From positions 89,968 through 153,967 of the forward strand of contig VWPU01012239.1 in the NCBI GenBank assembly GCA_013398955.1: a DNA stretch of 64,000 bases, in the 5' to 3' direction. Every line of letters starts with the position of its first letter. The stretch's first letter is position 1. Both the position numbers and the translations under genes were made by a program. The stretch is from Callaeas wilsoni. Its lineage: Eukaryota > Chordata > Aves > Passeriformes > Callaeidae. A model generated the notes under the pieces. The model saw nothing but the letters and a program-made list of their open reading frames with translations. It was not told the origin of the DNA and did not search any database. Positions 1 through 12,300 of this stretch are shown here, piece after piece.

Positions 1-3000
1 CCTCCCAAAATGCTGCATTATTCCAGATTTATTGCAGACTAGAGTTCAACCTTGTTCCAGCTCTAAGACACTCCAAGGTAGTGGCACTGAAGCCAATTCT
101 TTTTATCAGCTTAGAAATGAAGCAACTTAAAGGTGAATCATACTAATTATTCTTAAACCTCTGTAGATAATCTGAAATTGGTTGATTGAAGAGACTTATT
201 ATCACCTTTAGGACGTGCATCACTCCAGTGAATATGTCAATAAGTATGATTATGTTCTCCTGAAATAATTAATTATTTCAAGACTGTTAATTTAATTAGA
301 GAGGAAAGCTATAGTTCATGGGGGTTGCTAAGCCATGAGCTGGTGCATCACTCAGAAGTTCACAGAACTAGTGCTGCTGTAGGGTGAGGTGTACCAGATC
401 AAACTGCTGCAAACTGGCATCCAGATTGTGTCAGGCTCTTACCCAGACACTGTGGAGCAGAACTAGAGGTCTGTGTACACCTGGGTGTGTAGAAATATAC
501 CCAAGGACTCTTCTGGAGATTTGGGTACCCCGGGCTAAATTACTTTCCCCTGTGAGATGGCAAAGATTTGTGTAAATCCAGAGACCTTTGCTTGCCTTAA
601 AAGTGAGAAGACAACCTTACTTATTTTGAATTCAGCATCAAAACTCTGAGAGTAATTCTTAATCTAGGTCTGTCCTTTCCGTGCCTCTTGTCATCCAGAA
701 AGAGAGATGGTGAGTGATAACCTCTGAATGTGTCATGAGTGACTTTAGTGAAGGATTTTGTATAAGTGCTTAGCAGTATTTTAGTGAAAGACAGGAGAAA
801 TTATTTGTATAATTACAGCATCTTAATTCTAACATGCAGGAAAGAGGGCAGGTTTACAAAAGCTTCTAGGACTGCTTGCACAATAAGGAGCTGAAGCCTG
901 AACTGTGTCATTTGTGCATGAAAGGGATTATCCCACGAGTCTCTAGTGCCTAGTGAAATTTTTGCCTAAGGGACATTTTCCTCCTGTATTAAATGTTGGT
1001 CTTATTTCTCAATTGTTCTCTCTAAATGCATATGACACCCCAGGGGTGTCTCCATTTGAATGATCTCAATTGCTTATGTGTCCACTTGGGTGCCAGGCTA
1101 TAGGACTGTGAAGAGAAGCTGAGCTATTCTATCTTGATAGCTGAAGTGAAAATGAGGAATTCTGTAATTCAGGTTCAGGCCACTATGTATGCTTATATTA
1201 AGTTCTTAAATAACTAAGCAGTAACTAAATAAATAGTAATTTAATTTATTAGATGCCCTGAGCATTTATAGAAAAATGTTAGGGAAATTAACGTGAACTT
1301 ACTTATTCCACAAGAAGCATATGAGCACTGACAAAAAGCAAAGCCTTCAAACGCCGTGTTCAGTTCATTCATGCATGAGGCGCCCTGTGTGCAAAATGAT
1401 AGTGTTTGGAACGTCAGCCAATCAAGTAGTCTAATTGGCTGAACTACTTAAGTGCCTCTTCATATAGAAATAGGTTTTAACATTTTTTCTGTCACACTTT
1501 AGCTCCTCCAAAGTATGCCTGAGCTTTACTGTGCTTCCAGCCTACCGAAGAGTTTTCTAAGGCCTCTGCCTGGAGATCTGCAGGACGCGTTGAGCCGTGA
1601 CCTCACAGTTCGTCTAGCTGAGAGCCCCAAGGCACATACCTCCCTCAGAACCTGATCTTGGGGGAGCTCTGGAAGTGATCCATGGATAAGACATGGTAAT
1701 AGCTCCTGTTTCTCCTGTTCCAGTGTGGCATGGTTGTGCCCAACTGGACTTCAGGGTACCTGTAATTTCACTTCCTCCTGCAAGAATGGATTTGGAGCCT
1801 CATTTTCCCCTGTGCCAGCACAGCTAAACGGCCAGTCATGTGAAATAGCCCCATCACATGAACGTGGTGAGATGTTCAAGTACCAGAGGTCAGCTGAATG
1901 TGCCACAAATTACAGGTAGCAAGGTGAGGGTGTGGGGCTTCAGCCCCTGCTAGCAAAAATACCTCAATGAGTGCTCCAAGCAGTGTTCAGGTAGAGGTGG
2001 GCTCCTGGTGAAGGAAGCCAATCCTCCCCAGGTGCACAGCGGGGAATTCACACTGTATAGTGTTGTTGGTCTGCAAGGCTGAAGAGCACAGAACAAAGAT
2101 GATAATTAGAGCCTCATGAGTAGTGATTTCTGTGTTGTACTCCCAGCTTCTTCACTGATTTCTTTTTTTTTTGCAATAAAGGAGGGTAAATCATCCAGAC
2201 CATATGAATCAATTCACTCTTCTGTAAAATGATTATTCTTGGTAGTTTCTGATTTCCACACTGTGCTGCATGTGACTGTTTGAAAGATGCCTTGAGATGC
2301 TTGCATGAACATTTCTATATAAAGGCAAAGCACTGCCAGGTGTCTGTTTCAGAACAGAGTCAAACACTGCTGGGGAACAGTTTCCTGTGCATGCACACAT
2401 GGACTCTATCACTTGGCCTGTATTTGTCAACATGTGTTTGTCCATCCTCGCTTCTGTTGTTTACTTGTTTGGTTATTTCACACTACATTCACCCTAACCT
2501 GAAAAAAAAGAGATTAGGTTAGATTATTTCAAAGATCTGCAAATGTAGTAGAATGCACAAGGGGCATTTTTGGCATTAATGTTCTGTGTATTTTGTTCAG
2601 ATAATTAAGCATGGAAAGGTCACCTTGTGTTCTAACAGAAAGAGTAGAGAGATGGCAGAGAGAAAAGCCAAGTTTGAGCAAAAACACTTCAAGGAGAAAA
2701 GGATCAGCATCTGACAATATTTATTACTTCTTTAGTGTTCCCTAAGATGCTGTAATACAGCAACCCTATGCCTATACACTTAGTTTTCAAAAGCTAAATA
2801 TAAATGATGAAATTGAATACAAGGTAAGAGCTGGGCAGCTCGAAGAGTGCACACTGTTGAAAGCCATTTGGCAGTGTTTGTCCTTTGGGACACGCATCCA
2901 GATGAGGTTTGTTCAAAGCACATCAGCCATGGCACTTTGTAACTCTCAAGAAGAGGCCACATGAGGAGGTCCTTCTCTTGCCATGTGCTTGTGTGCCTTG

Positions 3001-6000
3001 TCAATATCATGTCCTTAAATAAATAAAAAAATTTAAAAACCCCGAACAAACAACTTTGGTTTTTTTTGCTTTAAAGGAATGAGAACAGTGGGTAGAGCTG
3101 GATTACAAAGTCTCAGCAACTTTTTTCCTGAAGCCTTTCCCATCTCAGATATGCTAGCCTGTTTTCACTTTGTACTTGTGGTTTTCTGTCTGCAGCTTAA
3201 TTCTACTCATTATTCAGCTGGTGAATGCTTCCAGAGCAAGCCACTGACTGGACTCATAGGTGAGCTTGGTTCACCTTGCAGCATCCAGAAATCCCTTCCT
3301 GAGTTAGGAACACAGAGAAGGAATTCAGAGGGTTGTTGTTCCCCAGCAGCTTTGGGGTATGAAGCAGGGCCAGATGTGAGCTGTTGTGTGCACACACAAA
3401 ACCAGTCTTGCCCTGTCTGACCCTTGCAGCATCAGAGGGACTAAAATAGCATAACTATAGTTTCTTGAGGGTGTTCTCTGCTCTCAAAGTACCTAAGATT
3501 GGAAGGTTGTATAGATTTCTGTTTCATGTTGGACAAATGAGTGCAATGGATGAATATAATAGGAATCTACTTTTCTTCTGTTCTTGGCTCTCACAAAAGA
3601 TATTTAAAATTCACTCTTAGGAGACCTTCTTGCCTCATCTATGATTGGCAGGGGGACTGTCTGTACTATGCAGAGCTGTAATTTATTTATTCCTTCTATT
3701 TGTGACCTGGAGTTCTTTGAGCATTTTCTCCCTCTCATGGAAAAAGTAATTCTCTTTCCTACTTCAGTCCTACATCCTTTCTTATGAACACTTGGTAAAG
3801 ATTTCATTTTTCTGCAATCTTTTTCATCTCTTACTAAATAACCCTAGCACTCTCTTAGAGCCCTGCTGACATTTTGCTTCTTATATACTTGAAAAATTCT
3901 TATTTGTCTTTATTCCTTGAAAATATTTTCCACTCTTCCTTTCAGCCTTTCCTAGCCAGATTTTATTCTTTTAGTTTTACTCCAGCACTGGCTCACTTGT
4001 TGATATCATGTCTCTTGTCTCATACACCTTTCATATCTTTTAGTTACACATGCAATCATTTTTCTTTTTGTGTCTATTTTTCCTGTATTTTACTTCACTA
4101 GATGGCCTTTATTCTTCTGCATCTGCTGAATCACACAATGCTCCAGTCCATTTTTGGCTTTCCCAAGGCCAGGAAAAAAAAACTAAGAGAAAGGAAATGA
4201 TGAAGGCTTGGTGGGCATTGTATATCTAAAGAGAATAACTTCAGAAGGATTGGCAGGGTTTCAGCAAGCAGCAGATCCTTGGTGGTGCTCGTCCCCAGTG
4301 AAACTGTGATCGTGTTTAAAGCTAAACTACAGCACTTGCTTTCAGGGGTGTGTGGTAGCCCTTGTTCCTAGGGGTTGGCTATGAAACAGGAGCAATGTAA
4401 TTATCTGGGTTACTCACCCAGATTCCTTCATGGCAAACCCATGGTTTGCTTGTAGACTTTTTTTCCCCCCAAAAAGCCTGCTTGTTCTCCTTCTCCCTCT
4501 CTTTCCTGAGATGCTCTGCTTGAGTGCACCTATTGACTATAGTAAGACAGAGCTTCCATTTGGCCTTGTTTCACTCTGTTTCAGCCTTAACCCCATCCCT
4601 GTGATTTCTGGGTCAGCTTCTGCTTGGTATGTGTGCAGTGCCTTGCCTGAAGTTTTTGTGTCTCTGCTGATCAGGCTCTGTATGTGCTTGCAGAGCTCAA
4701 TTGCAAAACCAGAAATTCTGGAGTTAAAAATCCCACTATGGCTTCTTTTTGTGACTGTATTCTCTTCAATGCCGCCACTGTTGGTCCACAAGCAGACTTT
4801 CCAACAATGCAGCTAATTAAGCAGGTTTTGAGGACTTTGGATGTCTTCCTGCTTACCAGGTAGGGAAGATTAAAGGAGAGTGATAGTACTTCCACAAGCC
4901 CTCTGAAAACCCTTCCATGGTCTCAGTGAGATTATCACCTCTCCTGGTTTTCAGTTTAACTTTTGGTTAAACAGCTGTACTCTTGGAAGACAATAGGATG
5001 AAACAACAGCCTGAAATTACAGGGATGCAGAAGAAGCCTCCAGTAAGATGCACACTCCTCACTGAAAATTATTTTACATCTCAGCCGCTGATGCTGCAAA
5101 TTCAGAGCAGGAGAGGAGAGGAGGCAGAAAGCCAATGGTTCAGGCTGATAGAATTTAGTTTTGCAGGAGAGGAAAAAAACCCATTGTCTGCAACCACATA
5201 ATCATCTTGCATGGTGTGTAATGTTTATAAAGAACAGGGGGTCACATATGGCTGGCTGTCAGCAAGAAACAGCAAGCTTGAATTAACATTAAAAGCCAAG
5301 TACTTGAGAAATAATATAAGTACATGTAACAAAAGTAAATGGTTTCAGCTGTGATAAAAGAACAGTCTTTCCTTCTTTCAGCCTTGGCTCTATGTTTCCT
5401 TCCTTAATTTCTTCTGTCATGTTAAATTATTTACAAAATGCATCCTGGTATTGAAGGGGTAGGACCTAAAGCAGCCAGCTTCTTTACTAGCCCTGTGGTA
5501 ACATTTAACAAATCAACTTAGACCTACAAATGAAAAATTTCTACAGACCTTTTTGAGTACTGCCACATTGAAAGAGATGTTCAGGTGTGGAATACAGAGT
5601 GCTTTTGTGCAAACAACTCATTTTGGGACAATTTTAGAAGCCCATGTTATTCCCTTACTGGCCTAAACAGCCCCCATGGTCCAGTTGTATGATATTAGGG
5701 ATGGGAACAAGAGCTGCCTGTAGATAACTAGGGCTGGCCTTAACTGTGTGGGATACTTGTACGTAGGAAAGAAAGAGCTAGTTCTCAAGGAAGGAAAATG
5801 AGGCCAGTAAGAACTGCAGGCTTCCCTCTTCATCTTCTGCTGCTTCCTGGGGCTTAGGGGTGTCATTGTACAATGCTGTATTCTAACACTGACTGCTGAT
5901 TATTCAAGTGACTATCAAAAAAATTGCACTGCTGAAAAGAATATACTGAAGATATAGTGCCCAGAAAATGCCATGCACTTCAATGAGGAGCTTTTGCCAG

Positions 6001-9000
6001 AGAACAAAAGGCCTGGGGGCTGCAAGAAAAGACAGTAGGAAGTGTGGAGCCTGTGCTTCCCTGGGGCAAAAAAAATCCATTAATTTTTATTGATTATATC
6101 CCTAAAGCATTATAAGTTTTTCCCCCCTGTTGTTCCTATCTTGCTGTTTCTAAGCCATGGACATAAGGGGGAAAATGACGAAGAGCAGGGCAATGGTAGC
6201 TTCACAAGGAACAGAGAAGATTAAATATGGAGCTTGTCCATCCCTTCCATTCTCTATCCTGCCTCCCACTTACCTTGTCATACCCATGCAGTCCAACACC
6301 AGAGGCTTGCCCAAGCTGAGAATGCAAAGGGAACAGGAGGGTGGAGAGGGATGGCTGAGTGGCTGAGGGGTTGCTTTCTGATGGCTGGGACTGGGCCCCT
6401 AAACAGTTTGCCAATGATGATCAGAGCCCACTCAGAGCACAGAAGAGCTTTCTCCTCTTTTCTCTGCTGTATTTTCTTGATCATTCATTGTTAACTTTAT
6501 TGATTAGAATAAACTGAAATTATAGGGAAAGTAATGAAAACAATGTTCTGTTGAGATAGCAGCCAGAGAAAGCAACAAAAAAAGGTGCTTGCAAGAGACC
6601 AGTCTGACAGCTGGAGTAAGGAGGTGGCTCCCACATTGATGGGACTCACAGAAAAAAAGCTGTTCCACATCACAGTTCACAAACCTCTCATAGTTATTCA
6701 CTACCCACCCTGTGTCCATATCCTTACCCCTGCTGCTCTTTCCCAGAGTCTCTGAGCCTGGAATAAGTTGGATTTCTGCTGATCCATTGGATCAGGGTGA
6801 ATTCTGGCAGTCCTGGCAGGGAGGCCTGTTACAGCTTGTACTTTTGTCTAGTTTACTTCATGGCCTTTTGGTCCTAGCTGGGCAGGAAGGTGAGGAAGAG
6901 GTGCAGAGAGAGGGAGGCTCCTGCAGAGTGCCTGGGCAGTGTGATTGCAGCTGTCCCTTGCCATATCAGAATGGCAAGTAGGTGACAGCCCTGATCTGCT
7001 CTGTTAGCACCGCTTGGCAGAGGGGAATTATGTTATCTTGAAGAAGGCAATAACCCTTTGTGTAATTTTAACATTTTGAAAGTGCTCTCTATCTATGTTG
7101 CAGATTTGCAGGGAGCTACTGTCTGCCTCCTCCAAACGTGATGATCAGGACACATTATTTGAGTGTGGTGTGATGGCAGATGCAGCAGATGCTACGTTAC
7201 TTTCTTATAGAAAATTTTTTATTTTTTGGTAGGGGGAAAAAACTTCCTTCAAAACACAATTCACTAGAACGTGAAATGGACAATTTTTTAATCCTCCCTT
7301 ATGTTATCATTGTGGTGACTTTAGTTACACACTTCACTGGAGAAGTAAAAGTTTTCCATCTATTTAGTGTGCTGGCTGACCAGTGTTTCTCCAGTCCTGG
7401 CTCTTCCCCATAGAGACAGTCTGCAATGGCTCTGTTATCTGTCTCATCCCTCCTCCTCCTCCCTGCTTTTGTTCCTGGTTTCCGGCAGAGCTGTGCCAGC
7501 CCAGCAGTTAGCCTGCCCCACACAGCATCCCCAGCTGCTCTGCTCCTCTCTGTCCACATTTGGTTCACCCCGTTGAGACCAGGACCTTGGCATGTGTTTT
7601 ACCCTGGGGTCTCTATTTTTTCTCCATGGTACTATTTATCACATATTCTTTCTTTCCCAGTTCATTATTTATTCAAGCATACAATTCACATCCTCCCTCA
7701 GTGGGGATTAGCGAAGGGTCCTGCTTGGTAAATGGGAGGGTTTTTACCCATTTGCTTTGTATCTGCAGTGGTTCTTTCATTGCTGAAGTCACTGTTTCTG
7801 GCACTCCTGCGATATCCATGCTGTGATCCTGCTCAAATGAGCTCCTTCACATTCTTGTGCCTCTTCTCCATATGATAGGCATTGTCTGTAGCTTCACGTG
7901 CTGTTTGTTCACTCAGCTCCAGCCATGGGTTCCTTGCACCTTTCCACTTCAAGTCTTGTTTTTCATGGTAGTTTACATTCTCTTTCCTGCCTGCAACAGA
8001 AGAGGACTGTCCTCTCTCCATCACTTCTGGTCTGGACTGACTGACTTCCTCTTCTTGGCAGGTTCAAGAGGATTTCTCAGAAGCACCCCTTAAAACTGAG
8101 ACTGGTGCCTTGTTCTTGGATTGGTCCAAAATTTCTCTCTGTTGCCAGAAGCCTCTTTTGCAGACAGTTTCTAAACACAGCTCTGAAATGTTTTAATCTT
8201 CCACGGCTGGAGCTCTGCTCCTGTCTCTGTTACCTCTCCCCACTCAGCCTTCTTTGCCCAGATTAAATGAGAACTGCAAAAAAACGTCATCTTCTTTATG
8301 ACTAGCCCTGACCCAAAAAAGTTGCCTGCTCTGACAGCTGCTTTCTTTTTGGCAGCCACATTACTGTCTGCAGCACTTTTAAACCTTTTCCAGTTGTATC
8401 ACACATTCCTAGAGAAATTCCAGCTCTGACGGCACTTCTAATTGGTTTGTTTTTTCACTTTATGTCTTATCTTGTTTTACTCCAAGTACTTTGCGTTGTC
8501 CTGAAGTTACCCTGAGCCAAAGAGGGTGGCAGGGATTTGCCTCATTCAGTGTCCAAGCTCCAGCACCCTGGCATGGTGTAACATGAGAATTGGCATAAAT
8601 GGAAAATCAGTTTCAAATGGCTCATGCCAACGCACGTAGGAATGTGTTGACTGCAGGCAGTGTGTTGTGTGGATTGCACAGATAAGCATATTCTCTGCTA
8701 TACCATCATTCAGTGCACAACCTGCCATGAATGTATGTATCTGCTCCTCTACAGATGGACTAGTTCTTAATGCAATTCTGTTTTCTGTAATGATCTCTAA
8801 TGTGTTCACTGTCTTTTTGATTTGGCCTTTTGTAGCTAAATCTGTCTCAAATATACCATGAGCCATAGGTATGGAGGAAAGTCAGATGGCTCTATAAGGG
8901 CTCCTTACCAATTAAAAAATATCCCCTGTGGATCAATACAGTCAAATGCTGTAGTTTGATCCACCAATACATTCATTTCCTGCAGCACAGCCACTTATTA

Positions 9001-9257
9001 AAGTTGCTGACCGTAAGAGAGGAATGATTTTCTATAGACATTAAACTACCACTGAAAAGTCCTTTGGTGGGAGACATTCACCTCTCTCCACAAACAGCCC
9101 AAGTGATTCAGGAGGGCTGGAACTCACCTGCAGAAATGAAGAGCAGGTTCTCTGTAAGTGCTGTTCCAATTTAGAGACTGAAATAATGGCCTCTGGCCTC
9201 TGCCCTACATGGAAGGACAATGTGGGAGTTTTGGACCAATGGATTGGCATACATGTG
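1..9257. other. Intergenic sequence, no gene supported
   Basis: Open frames are short and without recognisable domains. Noted here: the palindrome at 261-280, an 8-bp-arm inverted repeat gacacccc/ggggtgtc at 1034-1050, a pair of CCAAT boxes in inverted orientation at 1415-1441, and a 106-codon minus-strand ORF at 8546-8866 that I do not recognise. Composition is ordinary and moderately AT-rich. Confidence 0.6.
261..280. repeat. 20-bp perfect palindrome with a TAATTAATTA core
   Basis: TGAAATAATTAATTATTTCA reads the same on both strands. Its core holds overlapping TAATTA homeodomain-type sites. Whether it binds anything is unknown. Confidence 0.95.
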
Positions 9258-9393
9258 GAATACAGAGCATTTGTTAAGTACCTCCTTTTCTTGCCTGTAG
9301 CTCGATAGGCTGTACCTGTATAGAGGAATACAGAGCATTTGTTAAGTACCTCCTTTTCTTGCCTGCAGATAAACAGGCTGTACCTGTTTATCA
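9258..9393. repeat. 68-bp tandem duplication, two copies
   Basis: gaatacagagcatttgttaa starts at 9258 and again at 9326. The copies agree through gtacctccttttcttgcctg and then differ at a few sites (tagctcgat against cagataaac) before the shared aggctgtacctgt. This is a local duplication with no coding content. Confidence 0.93.
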
Positions 9394-12300
9394 CCACAGT
9401 CTGCATTTGGTGACATCTGCAAGGCACCGTGATGTACTGTCAGAAATCCCCAAGCTGGCTCTGGGGACCTGCACATTGTCAAACTGCACCAGCTCTGGAG
9501 TCAGTTCAGAGCTGGCTGAGCTGGGAGGCTCTGCAGCACCCTGCCTTGCAGGGGGAGACAAGCCTGCAGCGTTCCATGTGCTCTGTACGTCCCCATATGA
9601 AAGTGTAAGGAAATGTTGCTCACCAGCAGACACTGGTGAACAAGTCAAACGTCACTGACCTAGCAGTGATACCCATGATCTTCTGCCTGGTCAGAGTGGT
9701 TCACAATGGGAGCTATTCTTCCTTGACAGCCCTGAAAAGAGGACTAATGCCTACTGCTGATTGCCAAGGTTTTCTGACAGCAAACAAAGCACTTTTTAAA
9801 GACAATGACTTGTTTACTTTTCATTGAAACTTGAATTGAAGATATTTCATAATAGAATTTGAGCAAATTTACCAGATGTTTCATCCTACTGTGCTTTTCT
9901 GGCAGGTGTACAAGACAGAATGCTGACTAAGGCTAATAAATCAGGCTGCATATGAAATCTTGGGGAAGGAAGACAATATATATGCCTGAAACCATTGGAA
10001 GATCTTACCGCATTGATCCTTGGGAATTCCTGATGTTTCCTTTGCTTTTCTTAGACACTGATCTCAGATACAGGAGGGGAAGGGGGTCCTGTTCTGTACT
10101 TGTAGCCTATGGTGAGACACGGCTTTGTCTAACAGCACTCCTTGTGCTGGCATTGGAGATCATAGACATAAAAATGATTAATATATTTCCAGAGTCAGGC
10201 AATTATCTATCCAGCTGGGAGAGAATAGGAAATAGGAGTTTAAGGTACATTCAGAGACTGGCTATGAGCCAACAAAGCTCTGTATTGCTCTAAAAAATAA
10301 TATTCTCTTCCTCATCCATATCCTTCTCTTCCATCCCCTTACCCCCTGTCCTTTTGCTTTGTTCAGTTTCTGCTAATCTCTTTGCTTCCTTGCTGCCCTA
10401 TCCTGCTGAGCTCTGCTGGTTCCTTTGGAATCAGGAAATAAAGCCACCCATAGAAAACTCCCTTCTTTTGGGGACTTGCATTGCATGTGTTAACCACACA
10501 AAGCTGTTTTAACTCCCTTTCTCACAGTACCTGATTCAGTTTACTGACCACTGTCTGTACAAGTTTGGGGCATTCAGTCTGCTTTCGCTTTCTTTTCTCT
10601 AGGCTTGCTTTTATTTCCTCTTACTGCACTTCTGCCAGCTCTCTAGATATTCACCTCCTTGTTTCTCTCCCTACATATCTGGAAAAAGCAGATGAAGTTT
10701 CCACACCATCTTCCAAGCAGAGGAAGTAATATAGGAAATGCTATTTGTGTTTGTCTGACTGCAGTAGGAAAACATATCAAACTCTTCACTGAAGCCCACA
10801 CAAGCAACACTTGTGCTAGTGATACCTGGTTCACTAGGGTGTAAGAGGCTTTGGGTGACAGCACAGCATCATGTCATTCTATCCTTGCTTGGAGTGATTT
10901 AATTAACGTGCCCCTGAAATCCATGTGCTGCTGAAGGTTGTGCTAGCTGGAGGCTTGCAGTGCTGCTCCTCCTGCATGGCCATGTTTGAGGATTCTCCCT
11001 CACACCAGGGTAAGAGTGGTACCAGGCAACCCCTCTCTTAATCCAGGAGATGTAAAATCATGATACTCAAGCACAGCAAAGTATTCTTTGAATAAAAGCA
11101 TGGACAGACACATACCGACAACAAACAGATTGCCTTTGAATAAAGTTTGTCTGAGTAGCAGTGTCAGGGGAGAAGAAGCTGCATTTTAAAATCAAAATCA
11201 TATTGTTTAAACAAGTTCTGTTATTCTGTGTTTTGCCTTTATCTGAAGATTGCAGGCATTTGTGATTATCTGTCATTTTATGTTTATGCAGCTGTTTTAA
11301 TTCTGATAGGTCACAGAAATTTGTCATATGGCAGTAATGGCAGCCATCTCACCCAGCATGTTACAAAAGAATGGAGAGACAGGGAGTGCTGTAGCAAATT
11401 GACACACTTAGAAAAATGCTGTAAAGCCATCAAGTCCATTTTTAATGCTGTGTCACAACAGCCTCAATGAATTGTGGGATTTTCAAGTTATCTGGCTGTG
11501 CAAGATGAAAGGCTGAGCTGGCTGTGCTAGGATTAAACCTGTGCCTCTTGTGGCTGTAGGTATTCCTTGGCCTCTGCAGCAGCTCGAGGGTTAAGGGGCT
11601 GGAAAAGGCAACACTGACTATCTTCCAACTCCTCAGGTCTTAAAACCATCAATACCCCAAGTTATTGTGATGTTCAGCCTGTGTCTGCTGAGTGAGTCTG
11701 CACAGTTTGGGCACCACTCCAGCTGCAGCTGCTCTTTAAAGTTCAAAAAAATGCTTGGAAGGTGTTTGTTTTTTGATTTGCTTTGTTTTTTTAAAGTTAT
11801 TATTTTCTCAACTTTGAGAATAATTTGGTGTGGTGTCCCTTCCCTCTGTCCCCTCCTTTAACAGCAGTTTCAGTTTAGCTTGTGTCCCAGCACTCATTCT
11901 CTCACTGCAGCCTTCAAGGAGCACAGACCAAACCTCAGCAATTTTCAGCAAGGCCACAGAGTCGCTGGAAAGGTTCCCACTGCCTCCTTCAGTGAGCTCG
12001 AAAAGGCAGGCTCCGGCGCTTCCAGCGCTGCTGTAAATAATGTCTAGAAGGGGCCGGATGAGGAACAGGGGGTACACACAGCCTCACTTCCAGCTCGCCT
12101 TTCATTTCCTTTGTCTCTTTTAAGAGAAACAAGGGAGGTAATTTCATCTAACTTGGCACATCAGCTGATTGTTGGGCCTTTAGGGGTCTGTTTGGGGCTC
12201 TCTCTCCCACCCGCAGGATTCGGGCTCCAGGTTTTACTTGGAGGAGCCAGAGAGGCCTCGAGTGCCTGGAGGGGAGAGCGCAAAGTGTTAACTGAAGGAA

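Noticed and set aside
333..660. Possible processed pseudogene (a frame reading MSWCITQKF with several stops)
   Set aside because: Stop density is near the random expectation and I could not match it to any protein.
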